Below, in pieces: positions 4,311 to 11,076 of a DNA stretch of 22,890 bases. The translations under genes and the position numbers were made by a program. The first letter of the stretch is position 1; every line of letters starts with the position of its first letter. The notes below the pieces were generated by a model. That model had not been told where the DNA came from. It worked only from the letters and a program-made list of their open reading frames with translations, and made no database searches. Origin of the DNA: a virus; the IMG/VR virus record IMGVR_UViG_3300044535_000116, positions 1-22,890 of that record; one strand, 5' to 3'.

Positions 4311-5459
4311 TTATACGAAGTAGGTAAAAGATATCATTATTTGAGAACTATTTGAAAATTCAGTGTCTGTAATATCAGTATTGATACCTAACGTGGTAGT
4401 TTGTTGCAAAAGAACGGTTGTAGAATTTATAGAACCATAGGCTTGAAATTGCCCTACAAAATTGATGGATTGTAATCGCATCGCTGCCGCACTATAATAA
4501 GCACTTGAATTTGCAATGGTAAAAGGTAAGCCCGTAATACGAGCCGAACCCGTAGAACTTCCTTTGTTTGTTAGAGCGACAAAACCATTTACCGTTACTT
4601 GTCTTCCTATTTTAGTATATGTCGCCAAAGTTGAAGCGTCATAGGTTATACCCGCAGACGCACCACCAAACGATACACCAATAGTCCAAGTGCCTTCTTC
4701 GTAGTCATCAAGGGCGTTGGCTGCTGCGGTGTCCCCGTTGAATTGGATGCCGCCACTATTAGAAGTCAAACGAAGGTAGCCATCTGAAGTGATAGTTGCA
4801 CGTTCTAAATTGGTAGTCGTTGTTGAAGTGATAAAAGTTATATTTCCGTGAGTTGCTGAATTAGCACCAATGCTGAAAATGCGTGTACTTCCACTAAAAA
4901 AATCAACAACAGAAGATGATGCTCGGTCAAGAGAACTTAATGCCCCCGTAACTTGGACTGCTCCGCCCGAAACTACCAATCTCTCCAAAGGCGCACTCGT
5001 GCCGATGCCTACGTTGCCTGTGTCGGTGATGCGCATTTGCTCACTATAAGCATCTCCACCTGTGCGCTGACCAATTACAAAAGAACCTCCAACGCTGCCC
5101 GTATTATTATTAAATCCCAAATACCCGAAAGCATTAGAGCCATTCAAAGAAACAAAACGGATAGCGGAGTATCCTGCTGCACCCGTGTTCCCAATGTTTA
5201 GGTTTACACCACCCGCAGGAGCAATAAGTGAAGCTGATGAAGCTGCATAAGCAGTAGTTTCAGAACCTTGAATGTCTAATCTTTGATTAGGTGAAGCCGT
5301 ACCGACACCAACTCGTGCCGTAGAAAGAGCAAGAACCGAATCATTGCCCAAGCCATCAGATAGGTATTTAGCCGTACCGCTAATCGGCCCGTTGTCCGTA
5401 ACCTTAATAAGGCTATCGTATGTGTCCTGTGGGGTAGTCCCCGTTAATGTTGTTCCCAT
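4311..5459 (-). CDS. Tail fibre / receptor-binding protein
   Basis: This 382-aa protein has the features of a trimeric tail fibre. The repeated beta-helix motif VGIGT-x-x-P appears as VGVGTASPNQRLDI (50-63) and VGIGTSAPLERLVV (150-163), a repeat common in Bacteroidetes adhesins and fibres. The shaft is rich in G, S, T and N. A C-terminal domain starts at DDYEEGTWT (251-259) and includes YTKIGRQVTVNG and STGSARITGLPF, a pattern I associate with phage fibre tips that bind the host surface. No S74-type autoprotease dyad is obvious. The downstream 81-aa gene may be an accessory factor. It probably recognises the host surface glycan, although the specificity cannot be inferred. Confidence 0.78.
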   Translation of the reverse strand: MGTTLTGTTPQDTYDSLIKVTDNGPISGTAKYLSDGLGNDSVLALSTARVGVGTASPNQRLDIQGSETTAYAASSASLIAPAGGVNLNIGNTGAAGYSAIRFVSLNGSNAFGYLGFNNNTGSVGGSFVIGQRTGGDAYSEQMRITDTGNVGIGTSAPLERLVVSGGAVQVTGALSSLDRASSSVVDFFSGSTRIFSIGANSATHGNITFITSTTTTNLERATITSDGYLRLTSNSGGIQFNGDTAAANALDDYEEGTWTIGVSFGGASAGITYDASTLATYTKIGRQVTVNGFVALTNKGSSTGSARITGLPFTIANSSAYYSAAAMRLQSINFVGQFQAYGSINSTTVLLQQTTTLGINTDITDTEFSNSSQIMISFTYFV

Positions 5460-5461
5460 TT

Positions 5462-5671
5462 CTAATTATTCCAAGTTGTTGACCAAGTATTCCAAATTTC
5501 TTCTATCAACTGCCAAGCACCTTGCTCGTTGTTGCCGTATAAGTTTGTTGTAGGATGACCATAAGACAATGGCTGAACCATACCCCAAGAGATACTATTC
5601 GTTGCTGCTGCTTGACCCCAATAGATGTCATTGTTTGCTGCTCCTTGTCCCCAATCGCCTTGAACTCCCAT
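5462..5671 (-). CDS. Small tryptophan-rich repeat protein, 69 aa
   Basis: The protein has a repeated WGQ-A-A-x-N unit: DWGQGAANNDIYWGQAAATNS, then SWG. The C-terminus has regularly spaced tryptophans (IWNTWSTTWNN). It is adjacent to the tail fibre gene (2 nt spacing) and downstream of the connector gene, so it is probably a virion protein. Similar WNTFNTVWN spacing occurs inside the 713-aa tail protein (14099-16240). The family is unknown to me. The ATG at 5671 lies inside the preceding 37-aa gene. Confidence 0.65.
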   Translation of the reverse strand: MGVQGDWGQGAANNDIYWGQAAATNSISWGMVQPLSYGHPTTNLYGNNEQGAWQLIEEIWNTWSTTWNN

Positions 5672-5741
5672 TGTCTAAATAACTCTTTAACTTCACAATG
5701 TTGCTACGCTTCGGAGTGTAGGTCTGTTTCTTACCACTCAT
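5628..5741 (-). CDS. Small basic protein, 37 aa
   Basis: ATG at 5741 overlaps the TGA of the DUF6712-like connector gene as ATGA, the coupling used at many junctions of this genome. The product starts MSGKKQTYTPKRSNIVKL and is basic throughout. It overlaps the first 44 nt of the 69-aa gene in another frame. No motif is recognised. The coupled start is the main evidence. The part overlapping the next gene (SSRRLGTRSSKQ) may be only weakly constrained. Confidence 0.5.
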   Translation of the reverse strand: MSGKKQTYTPKRSNIVKLKSYLDNGSSRRLGTRSSKQ

Positions 5742-6238
5742 AACACCCAAGAGCTGAAGTTAGAGTCAGTATCGGGGTAAACGTCAGCGTTGTTGTTGCT
5801 ATTGTATTCGGGGAATGAGGCTTGGTTGTAGCTCATATAAGTGATGAACCTATCGGTATAATACTGCGCCAAGTCGCGAGCCTTGCCGACCAAATAGTCA
5901 ACCTCTATCTTTTCTGCGGTAGTGCTATTTTCGGAGTTGTGCTTGAACACCCCACCATTGCCGATAGTGTATGCTGCGAAGGGGAGATATTCCACCAATG
6001 CCCATTGGATTACCATTTGCTGCAAGTAGTCGTTGACCAACGCCAAGTAAGGGTTGGCAAGAGTATTGGCGATGATGTCGTTGCTGATCTTGTCGTACAA
6101 CTTTGTGCCTGTGTAGTTTTGGATGTGTATCTCCTGTGCTATCTTGATGAACTGAATAAACTTGTCCGTGTCCACGTTACCGCCTATCGCGGTGTTGCGA
6201 ACCAAGTCCTCTCGTTTAATCCATAATGCCGTTGCCAT
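5738..6238 (-). CDS. DUF6712-like head-tail connector protein
   Basis: The 166-aa protein begins with LWIKREDLVRNTAIGGNVD, continues KFIQFIKIAQEIHIQNYTG and TKLYDKI, and then has a helical core (YLQQMVIQWALVEYLPF). This matches the helical pattern of DUF6712, a Bacteroidetes phage family found next to portal genes and thought to act like other head-completion or adaptor proteins that ring the portal. It lies 3 nt below the portal gene and above the small proteins preceding the fibre. The C-terminus is polar and Asn/Asp-rich. The connector role rests on position and fold pattern rather than experiment. Confidence 0.68.
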   Translation of the reverse strand: MATALWIKREDLVRNTAIGGNVDTDKFIQFIKIAQEIHIQNYTGTKLYDKISNDIIANTLANPYLALVNDYLQQMVIQWALVEYLPFAAYTIGNGGVFKHNSENSTTAEKIEVDYLVGKARDLAQYYTDRFITYMSYNQASFPEYNSNNNADVYPDTDSNFSSWVL

Positions 6239-6241
6239 ATC

Positions 6242-8266
6242 TTAGTTTTTATATCCTTTTGTTGGTGTTTCAATAGGGGCGATAGCAACGAGGGGGTCAT
6301 TCTTCTCGGGGCGGAATCCCATACGAATGGCTTGGTTCACGTTGATAATATCCGTGCCGTTCAAAGAGCCACCTCCGTAGATTTTGCCCTCTTTAGTTAG
6401 CTTCTTGCGGTAGATTCTACGCTCCCAACGATGGTAGCAGTTGGCTCCCCCTTTGAATAACCACACGCTATACTGCTCACCTTGTGCTTCCGCTCCGCCT
6501 TTTGAACTCAATGCCTCAACATCCTCCTTGCGGTAGACTCGGGCTGCCGAAAGTAAGGTGCGGCATAGCAGGCGGCTTTCGCCTTCAGCTTGTTTGCGTG
6601 TGCCTTTAGCGTAGAAGTATCGCACCTTGTATCGCTCCGTGTCTTGCTCGCTCTCCTGTTGTGCTGCAAGGTCGGTGCGTGAATTGAGGTATGCCTCTAC
6701 ATCGTATTCTGCTCCCTCATCTTCAACAATGTCAGCCGTGATTAGGTCAAAGTCCTGCATCAGCTCCTCCTCGCTTTCGCCAAGACTCTCAATGTTCATT
6801 AGCAACTCTGCCGCAAGCTCATCACGCAGGAAGGGGCGGTCATCTTTCTTTGCAAATTTGACCTTCTTCTGTGCCTTCATCTGTGAGATGATAGCAGAGG
6901 AGTTCCCTGCAAAGAGAGCCTTTGCCACATCGGGGTCAAACTGAAGCATCTGCACCAAGAACGTGATGGCTTGGTCTACCGTTAGAATACCATCCTTTAC
7001 GCTCTGCATAATCTGCAAAGAGCTTGCAATCTGCGCTCCGTTGTAGGATGCATCCTTCTTGATTAAATCCTCGTTGGCTTCGCTCACTTGTACAGTTTCA
7101 ATATCTTCTGTTTTAACGCCTGTTGCTTCTTCTACAACCTCTGCATCTTCTATCTCTGTTTCGGTGAACTCCAAAGGTTGGAGTGTCTTAAAGTATAGGT
7201 TTAGGCTGATGTCGTTGTAGGCCAAGATTTGGTCTATGCCGTCAATAATAATCTCCTGCTTGGGGCGAATGACAAGGTTATCCAAAAGCGTAGAAGCGGT
7301 CTTCAGCTCATCAGCGTTATTGCCTAATCCCGAATTGTCCTTGATGCCCAATAGCATAGGGCTGACAATACGATGCGAAACCATTATCTTCTGCGTTGCC
7401 TCTGAACTCAAGAATTGGTATTGCTCCGCAGCATCCGACAACTGCACAGGGTCAACCGTTGCAGCAAGGTCTTTGTTATCGTTGAACGCAAGAATAAACT
7501 TGCCCGAGTTTGAGCTACCGCTAAACTTCGTTGCAATCTGCTGCTCTATGCTTCTGCGCTCCTCCTCACTTGGGACTCCGTTGTTGAAGTTAATCAACAT
7601 GGAAGGAGCAAGACCGTTCTGAATGTTGTTGATGTGGTAGTTGGCAATCTCCTCCTCAAGTTCTGCGTATGGCAGGCCGCCTTGATAGTCAACGGGTGAG
7701 TAGTAATAGAATCCTGCTCGGTAGGGCTTGATGTACAATATCTCCAACCCCTCTTTGCTTGTGCCAAATGCAGGGATGCGTACCGCAGTTTCTTTTCTGC
7801 TGCTCACCGCATTCCAATCCTTTGCGTAGTAGTAAGCCTCAACCTCACCGTCTTCGTTGCACCTTGCGGCTCTCAACGTCTCTACGGGGATGTGCTGCAC
7901 CTCTACTATCATATTGTGGTCTTGGGAGTACACCACCTGAAAAGAGCATTGCCCCATCATCACATAATCAGCAACCACCTTCTGCAAGCAGGCTTTCGTG
8001 AACAAGCCACGCATCGCTGCGTACTCGCTCGGCTTCTTGGCAGAGTCCGTAGCATCCAAGCCCTTACCGAAGGTCATATCCATCAAGGAGTTGAGGATAG
8101 CGTTGTTGGTTGGTGAGCCGTTGTACCTGTCAATCAGATAGCCGAAGTAGTCGTTGTTGTCTCCGTATTCAACGTAGTCCTTACCCTGCACCTCTTTAAC
8201 GACAGGTGTGGTATAGGAACTGAAGTTCACAACGTGGACTTTAGATGATGATGTACTCATTGTCAT
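6242..8266 (-). CDS. Portal protein with an extra C-terminal domain
   Basis: At 674 aa it is longer than a usual siphovirus portal (about 400-500 aa). The N-terminal ~400 residues have the portal pattern: YVEYGDNNDYFGYLIDRYNG, then SPTNNAILNSLMDMTFGKGL, KACLQKVVADYVMMGQCSF, and IVSPMLLGIKDNSGLGNN with a following helical stem. Twelve copies would form the DNA gate at the head vertex. The acidic middle is followed by a distinct C-terminal region from about residue 548, with LLCRTLL and VWLFKGGANCYHRWERR containing spaced Cys and His residues that recall MuF-type minor head proteins. A portal-MuF fusion is therefore possible. The start is ATG 8266 or 8260. It overlaps the 111-aa gene by about 26 nt. 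Confidence 0.83.
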   Translation of the reverse strand: MTMSTSSSKVHVVNFSSYTTPVVKEVQGKDYVEYGDNNDYFGYLIDRYNGSPTNNAILNSLMDMTFGKGLDATDSAKKPSEYAAMRGLFTKACLQKVVADYVMMGQCSFQVVYSQDHNMIVEVQHIPVETLRAARCNEDGEVEAYYYAKDWNAVSSRKETAVRIPAFGTSKEGLEILYIKPYRAGFYYYSPVDYQGGLPYAELEEEIANYHINNIQNGLAPSMLINFNNGVPSEEERRSIEQQIATKFSGSSNSGKFILAFNDNKDLAATVDPVQLSDAAEQYQFLSSEATQKIMVSHRIVSPMLLGIKDNSGLGNNADELKTASTLLDNLVIRPKQEIIIDGIDQILAYNDISLNLYFKTLQPLEFTETEIEDAEVVEEATGVKTEDIETVQVSEANEDLIKKDASYNGAQIASSLQIMQSVKDGILTVDQAITFLVQMLQFDPDVAKALFAGNSSAIISQMKAQKKVKFAKKDDRPFLRDELAAELLMNIESLGESEEELMQDFDLITADIVEDEGAEYDVEAYLNSRTDLAAQQESEQDTERYKVRYFYAKGTRKQAEGESRLLCRTLLSAARVYRKEDVEALSSKGGAEAQGEQYSVWLFKGGANCYHRWERRIYRKKLTKEGKIYGGGSLNGTDIINVNQAIRMGFRPEKNDPLVAIAPIETPTKGYKN

Positions 8267-8576
8267 AGCTTGTTTCTTCGGTGTAGACGTTTTGGTTCAC
8301 CGTAAATTTCTCGTAGTCTGTTTGCGAAGTTACGAATACCCTGTCCCGATATATTAGATTTCCCGATGCGAATACCTTCAAGCCATAGAATCTATTGTTC
8401 ACAAGGCTAAACGTGCCTGTAAGGGTCATAAAACCATTAGCAGAGGCAGCCGTAACCGCAGGTGTTGCGGTGGTGTTTGTTGATTCATCAATCAGCGCAA
8501 TCGTAACGCTCGCAGGGAATGTGCGTGGTATGATTACTATTGCTTGTGGCGAGGCTGATACTTGAAGGATATGCAT
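8241..8576 (-). CDS. Hypothetical beta-rich virion-associated protein, 111 aa
   Basis: The protein begins MHILQVSASPQAIVIIPRTF and is rich in short beta strands and T/S/A, including ASVTIALIDESTN and LVNNRFYGLKVF. It ends with an acidic, tyrosine-rich tail (EETSYDNEYIII). It lies between the tail-tube candidate and the portal, preceded by a terminator at 8622-8639 and overlapping the portal start. I recall similar beta-rich proteins in this position in Bacteroidetes phages but know no function. A small head- or neck-associated protein is the most likely reading. Confidence 0.6.
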   Translation of the reverse strand: MHILQVSASPQAIVIIPRTFPASVTIALIDESTNTTATPAVTAASANGFMTLTGTFSLVNNRFYGLKVFASGNLIYRDRVFVTSQTDYEKFTVNQNVYTEETSYDNEYIII

Positions 8577-8621
8577 CTTAAATAAATAACCTTTTACTTT
8601 GGATTTGTTTGAAAATAGAAA

Positions 8622-8639
8622 AGGGGCTTACGCCCCTTC
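8622..8639 (-). terminator. Rho-independent terminator after the tail-tube gene
   Basis: On the minus strand AAGGGGC (8639-8633), GTAA loop and GCCCCTT (8628-8622) form a perfect 7-bp stem, followed by the T-rich TTCTATTTTC. It lies 23 nt after the tail-tube stop codon. Confidence 0.82.
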
Positions 8640-8661
8640 AACTATTCTGCCTTGCGGTAGG

Positions 8662-9210
8662 TTACGAGTTAGAACCCACTACAATCGTTTCAACTGCACC
8701 TGCAAGTCCTGCGAATGGATTGGCAACGGTAGCACCTGCGATGAAGTTGGCAGGAAGTTGCTCCTGTCCCTCCATTGTCAAGGTATAGCCCGATAGGTCA
8801 CCCATTGCGGCACCCGTTACAATCGTTCCACCTGTTACTTCGGCTCCGTAGTTCAGACCCATCATAAAGGCGTTGCCGTTGTAGTCTTGCACCACAACGT
8901 AAGGCCGACCATAAGCAAGCAACTTCAATTCTTTGTTGTCCTCCTTTGTCAGTTTGGTCAACGTCAAATTCAAAGTTTGCGTGAAGAAGGTAGTACCATT
9001 CTCACGGCTTGAGTTAAAGGTCTGCTCAAAAGATGAGTTGCCTTTTACAAGATATTGATAAGCAGAGAAAGTACCACTGATGTTGGTAATCTCATCGTTG
9101 GTGAGGGTTACCGTACCCAAGTCACCGAAGTCTACAAAGTACACGGCATAAATGCCACCTACTACGTCTTTACAGGGTACTGCCCTGCCTTTAGTTAAAT
9201 CACAAGCCAT
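8662..9210 (-). CDS. Major tail tube protein candidate
   Basis: The 182-aa protein begins MACDLTKGRAVPCKDVVGG, followed by YAVYFVDFGDLG. I associate this N-terminus, with its two cysteines and GG, with tail-tube or structural proteins of Bacteroidetes phages. The rest is beta-rich with SSFEQTFNSSRENGTTFF, LNLTLTKL and a C-terminal MEGQEQLPANF segment, consistent with a tail-tube fold in which stacked hexamers form the tail. It is flanked by terminators on both sides (9234-9270 and 8622-8639), as expected for a highly expressed structural gene. It sits next to the major capsid gene and far from the tape measure, which is unusual. The tube assignment is an inference from pattern and length. Confidence 0.65.
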   Translation of the reverse strand: MACDLTKGRAVPCKDVVGGIYAVYFVDFGDLGTVTLTNDEITNISGTFSAYQYLVKGNSSFEQTFNSSRENGTTFFTQTLNLTLTKLTKEDNKELKLLAYGRPYVVVQDYNGNAFMMGLNYGAEVTGGTIVTGAAMGDLSGYTLTMEGQEQLPANFIAGATVANPFAGLAGAVETIVVGSNS

Positions 9211-9233
9211 TGTTTTTTTGTTTTATTGGAATT

Positions 9234-9270
9234 AAAAAAGAGGGCGAGGACATAGCCCAAGCCCCCTCTT
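9234..9270 (-). terminator. Terminator between the capsid and tail-tube genes
   Basis: On the minus strand AAGAGGG (9270-9264) pairs with CCCTCTT (9244-9238), followed by a T-run (9239-9234). The loop is about 19 nt and can fold further through GGGC/GTCC. It lies 18 nt after the capsid stop codon. Confidence 0.72.
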
Positions 9271-9288
9271 GATTTACATTAGCTCGGA

Positions 9289-10215
9289 TTACGAGTAAAG
9301 AACTACGTCTGAACCGATACCGTACTGAACTCCTGCGAAGAAGCGAAGGATTACGCGGATATTGTCTGAACCATCAAGGTCAGCCATATCAAGAACGCGA
9401 ACTTCGTTACGCTCGTTCAAAAGACCTGTTCCGAAGAATAGGTTTGAAGCTTGAGCAGCAACCATCTTGTTTGAAGGAAGACCGTTTGCCATAGCAACGC
9501 GGATGCCGTCAAAGAACAAGTCTCCGTTGCCGTACCACATTGTGCCTTTGTTGTCAACACCATTCGCTCCAAGACCTGAAGTTCCGAATCCACCAAGAGC
9601 GCGGACATAAGCCTTCGCTACGTTTTGTGGAACGTAGATGGTCAAGTCCTCCTTGCCGTAAAGGGCAGACGGGATAGCATCAGCAACTTTCCCGAGCTCT
9701 GTCACGACATTGGCAGCCGTCACGGTTGTAGCGGTTACGTCAATAACGTCAGAATCAGCAGTCATCAAAGAAAGGAATCCGCTGAACTCACCTGCTGAAG
9801 CAGCAGTTCCGTTCCAAATGTTCTGCTCAATCTTTTGGGCAGTCTTTGCAGCAACGTGAGCAATCAAGAAATCAGCGAAAGAAGCAGGGATGCTATCGTA
9901 AGCAGAGAAGCCCATCTGACCACCAATCCAAGAATCGTAGTAGTCTTTCTTGCAAAGCTGCAAGTTCACTTGGAATGGCTCAACCTCAAGGATGCGGTCG
10001 GTCAAAGTCAAGGTAGAAGTTGCATCAAAATCGCAGCTCGCATCTCGCACAATAGAATCGGTGTTAACCTTCTGAAGTGTGGTGCGGTAGTTTACGTTTG
10101 GAAGAATCTCAATGAGTCCTTTGTCAAGCGTGTTTGCGCTCAAAAGAGCAGCAGAAATGTACTTTGAGGCGTATTGCCCCGCGTAATTTGTGGTTATCGA
10201 TGTGGTCGTAGCCAT
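9289..10215 (-). CDS. Major capsid protein
   Basis: The 308-aa length, the position after a scaffold-like gene and a protease, and the sequence pattern fit an HK97-fold capsid protein. Visible features are an N-arm with NYAGQYASKYISAALLSANT, a segment reading LEVEPFQVNLQLCKKDYYDSW, helical DFLIAHVAAKTAQKIEQNIWNG (spine-helix-like), DLTIYVPQNVAKAYVRAL and the C-terminal RFFAGVQYGIGSDVVLYS strands. The N-terminus is short, suggesting that scaffolding is provided by the separate upstream gene. The terminator at 9234-9270 follows it. The ATG at 10215 is clear and the spacing to the scaffold gene is 20 nt. Confidence 0.88.
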   Translation of the reverse strand: MATTTSITTNYAGQYASKYISAALLSANTLDKGLIEILPNVNYRTTLQKVNTDSIVRDASCDFDATSTLTLTDRILEVEPFQVNLQLCKKDYYDSWIGGQMGFSAYDSIPASFADFLIAHVAAKTAQKIEQNIWNGTAASAGEFSGFLSLMTADSDVIDVTATTVTAANVVTELGKVADAIPSALYGKEDLTIYVPQNVAKAYVRALGGFGTSGLGANGVDNKGTMWYGNGDLFFDGIRVAMANGLPSNKMVAAQASNLFFGTGLLNERNEVRVLDMADLDGSDNIRVILRFFAGVQYGIGSDVVLYS

Positions 10216-10235
10216 TTGATTTTCAGTTATTTATG

Positions 10236-10811
10236 TTATTTATTCATTCGTGCAAGGACTCGGTCAATCGTCTTTTCGGGGCGGTTTGAACTCATCTTTT
10301 GGACTTGCTTTGTTTCGGGGTTGTGTTTGATGGGCTTCGCAGCAGGTGCGGCAGATAGTTCTGCTTTAACCGCAGCCATCTCCTCCTTCTTGGCGTAGCC
10401 GCCCATCTCCTCACGCATTCCCTTCATCTCCTCACGCATCATTGCAATCTCCTCAAGAACTTTCTCAATGATTGCAACAACCGCAGGAGCTTCTTCTACT
10501 TCCTCTGCAAGTTCGGTAGGTGCTGCGGCCTCAACCTCAACTTCTACTTCCTCTGCTTCGGCAGCAGCTTCTTTGATTTCAGCGATTACGCCTTCTTCGG
10601 TGATAACGAGTACACGACCATCTTCAAGGAGGTGTTCGCCAACAGGAGCAGCAACTCGGTCATCGCCACTAATGACAAAGACTTCGTTACCTGCTTCAAA
10701 TGATTCTGCCTCAAGAACGGCTCCGTTCTCAAGTGTCATTTGCTCAAACTTAACCTCGCGGATGGAGGACAGTTCGGCAAGGATGCGGTTTAGGATATTG
10801 TTTGCTTTCAT
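10236..10811 (-). CDS. Capsid scaffold-like protein
   Basis: The 191-aa protein has a short beta-containing N-terminus (LENGAVLEAESFEAGNEVFV, then LEDGRVLVITEEGVIAEI) followed by a very acidic, alanine/glutamate-rich region (EAAAEAEEVEVEVEAAAP) and a predicted coiled coil (LEEIAMMREEMKGMREEM). The C-terminus is basic (RPEKTIDRVLARMNK). An acidic coiled-coil protein directly before the major capsid gene and after a protease fits an internal scaffold removed during head maturation. The basic tail may bind the capsid shell. The family recurs in Bacteroidetes phages as I recall it. Confidence 0.75.
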   Translation of the reverse strand: MKANNILNRILAELSSIREVKFEQMTLENGAVLEAESFEAGNEVFVISGDDRVAAPVGEHLLEDGRVLVITEEGVIAEIKEAAAEAEEVEVEVEAAAPTELAEEVEEAPAVVAIIEKVLEEIAMMREEMKGMREEMGGYAKKEEMAAVKAELSAAPAAKPIKHNPETKQVQKMSSNRPEKTIDRVLARMNK

Positions 10812-10851
10812 ATCTAACTAATTAAAGGGGTTTTGATTATTTGTAACATTT

Positions 10852-11076
10852 TTATAGGTCTTGCCATAGAGTATTTGTGGACTCCCATCGTGTGTTGATG
10901 GTCTGCCATTCCTCGCCTCGTATCTTCACGCTTATGCCTTGACCCACTAAAGAGCCTATCCCTTGCGCTTGGATAGTGCCATCGCAGCAGTTGGACTTGT
11001 AGGTATTGTCTTTGCACAAGCATCCACGCCTGCCACCTCTCGGTGACGCAACAGGGAGTTTCATTGGTCTATACAT
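10852..11076 (-). CDS. Small cysteine-containing protein, 74 aa
   Basis: The ATG at 11076 overlaps the protease stop by 8 nt (ATGTATAG). The protein has a basic N-terminus (MYRPMKLPVASPRGGRRG), then CLCKDNTYKSNCCDGTIQAQ with a CxC-x(8)-CC arrangement that could bind zinc or form disulfides, and a tail rich in W/T (IRGEEWQTINTRWEST). I recall similar CxC...CCxG...QGIG proteins at this point in Bacteroidetes phage head clusters, with no known role. A 69-aa frame that overlaps it is rejected as a shadow. Confidence 0.68.
   Translation of the reverse strand: MYRPMKLPVASPRGGRRGCLCKDNTYKSNCCDGTIQAQGIGSLVGQGISVKIRGEEWQTINTRWESTNTLWQDL

Noticed and set aside
5822-6226. Plus-strand frame of 134 aa opposite the connector gene
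   Set aside because: It lies wholly inside the DUF6712-like gene on the other strand and has no recognisable motif or gene context.
10468-10821. Plus-strand Ser/Thr/Ala-rich frame of 117 aa
   Set aside because: It is a shadow of the acidic Ala/Glu region of the scaffold-like gene. The composition comes from the complementary strand.
10814-11023. Minus-strand frame of 69 aa overlapping the CxC protein
   Set aside because: The other frame (10852-11076) has the CxC...CCDG pattern and an 8-nt coupled start, so this one is an overlap shadow.
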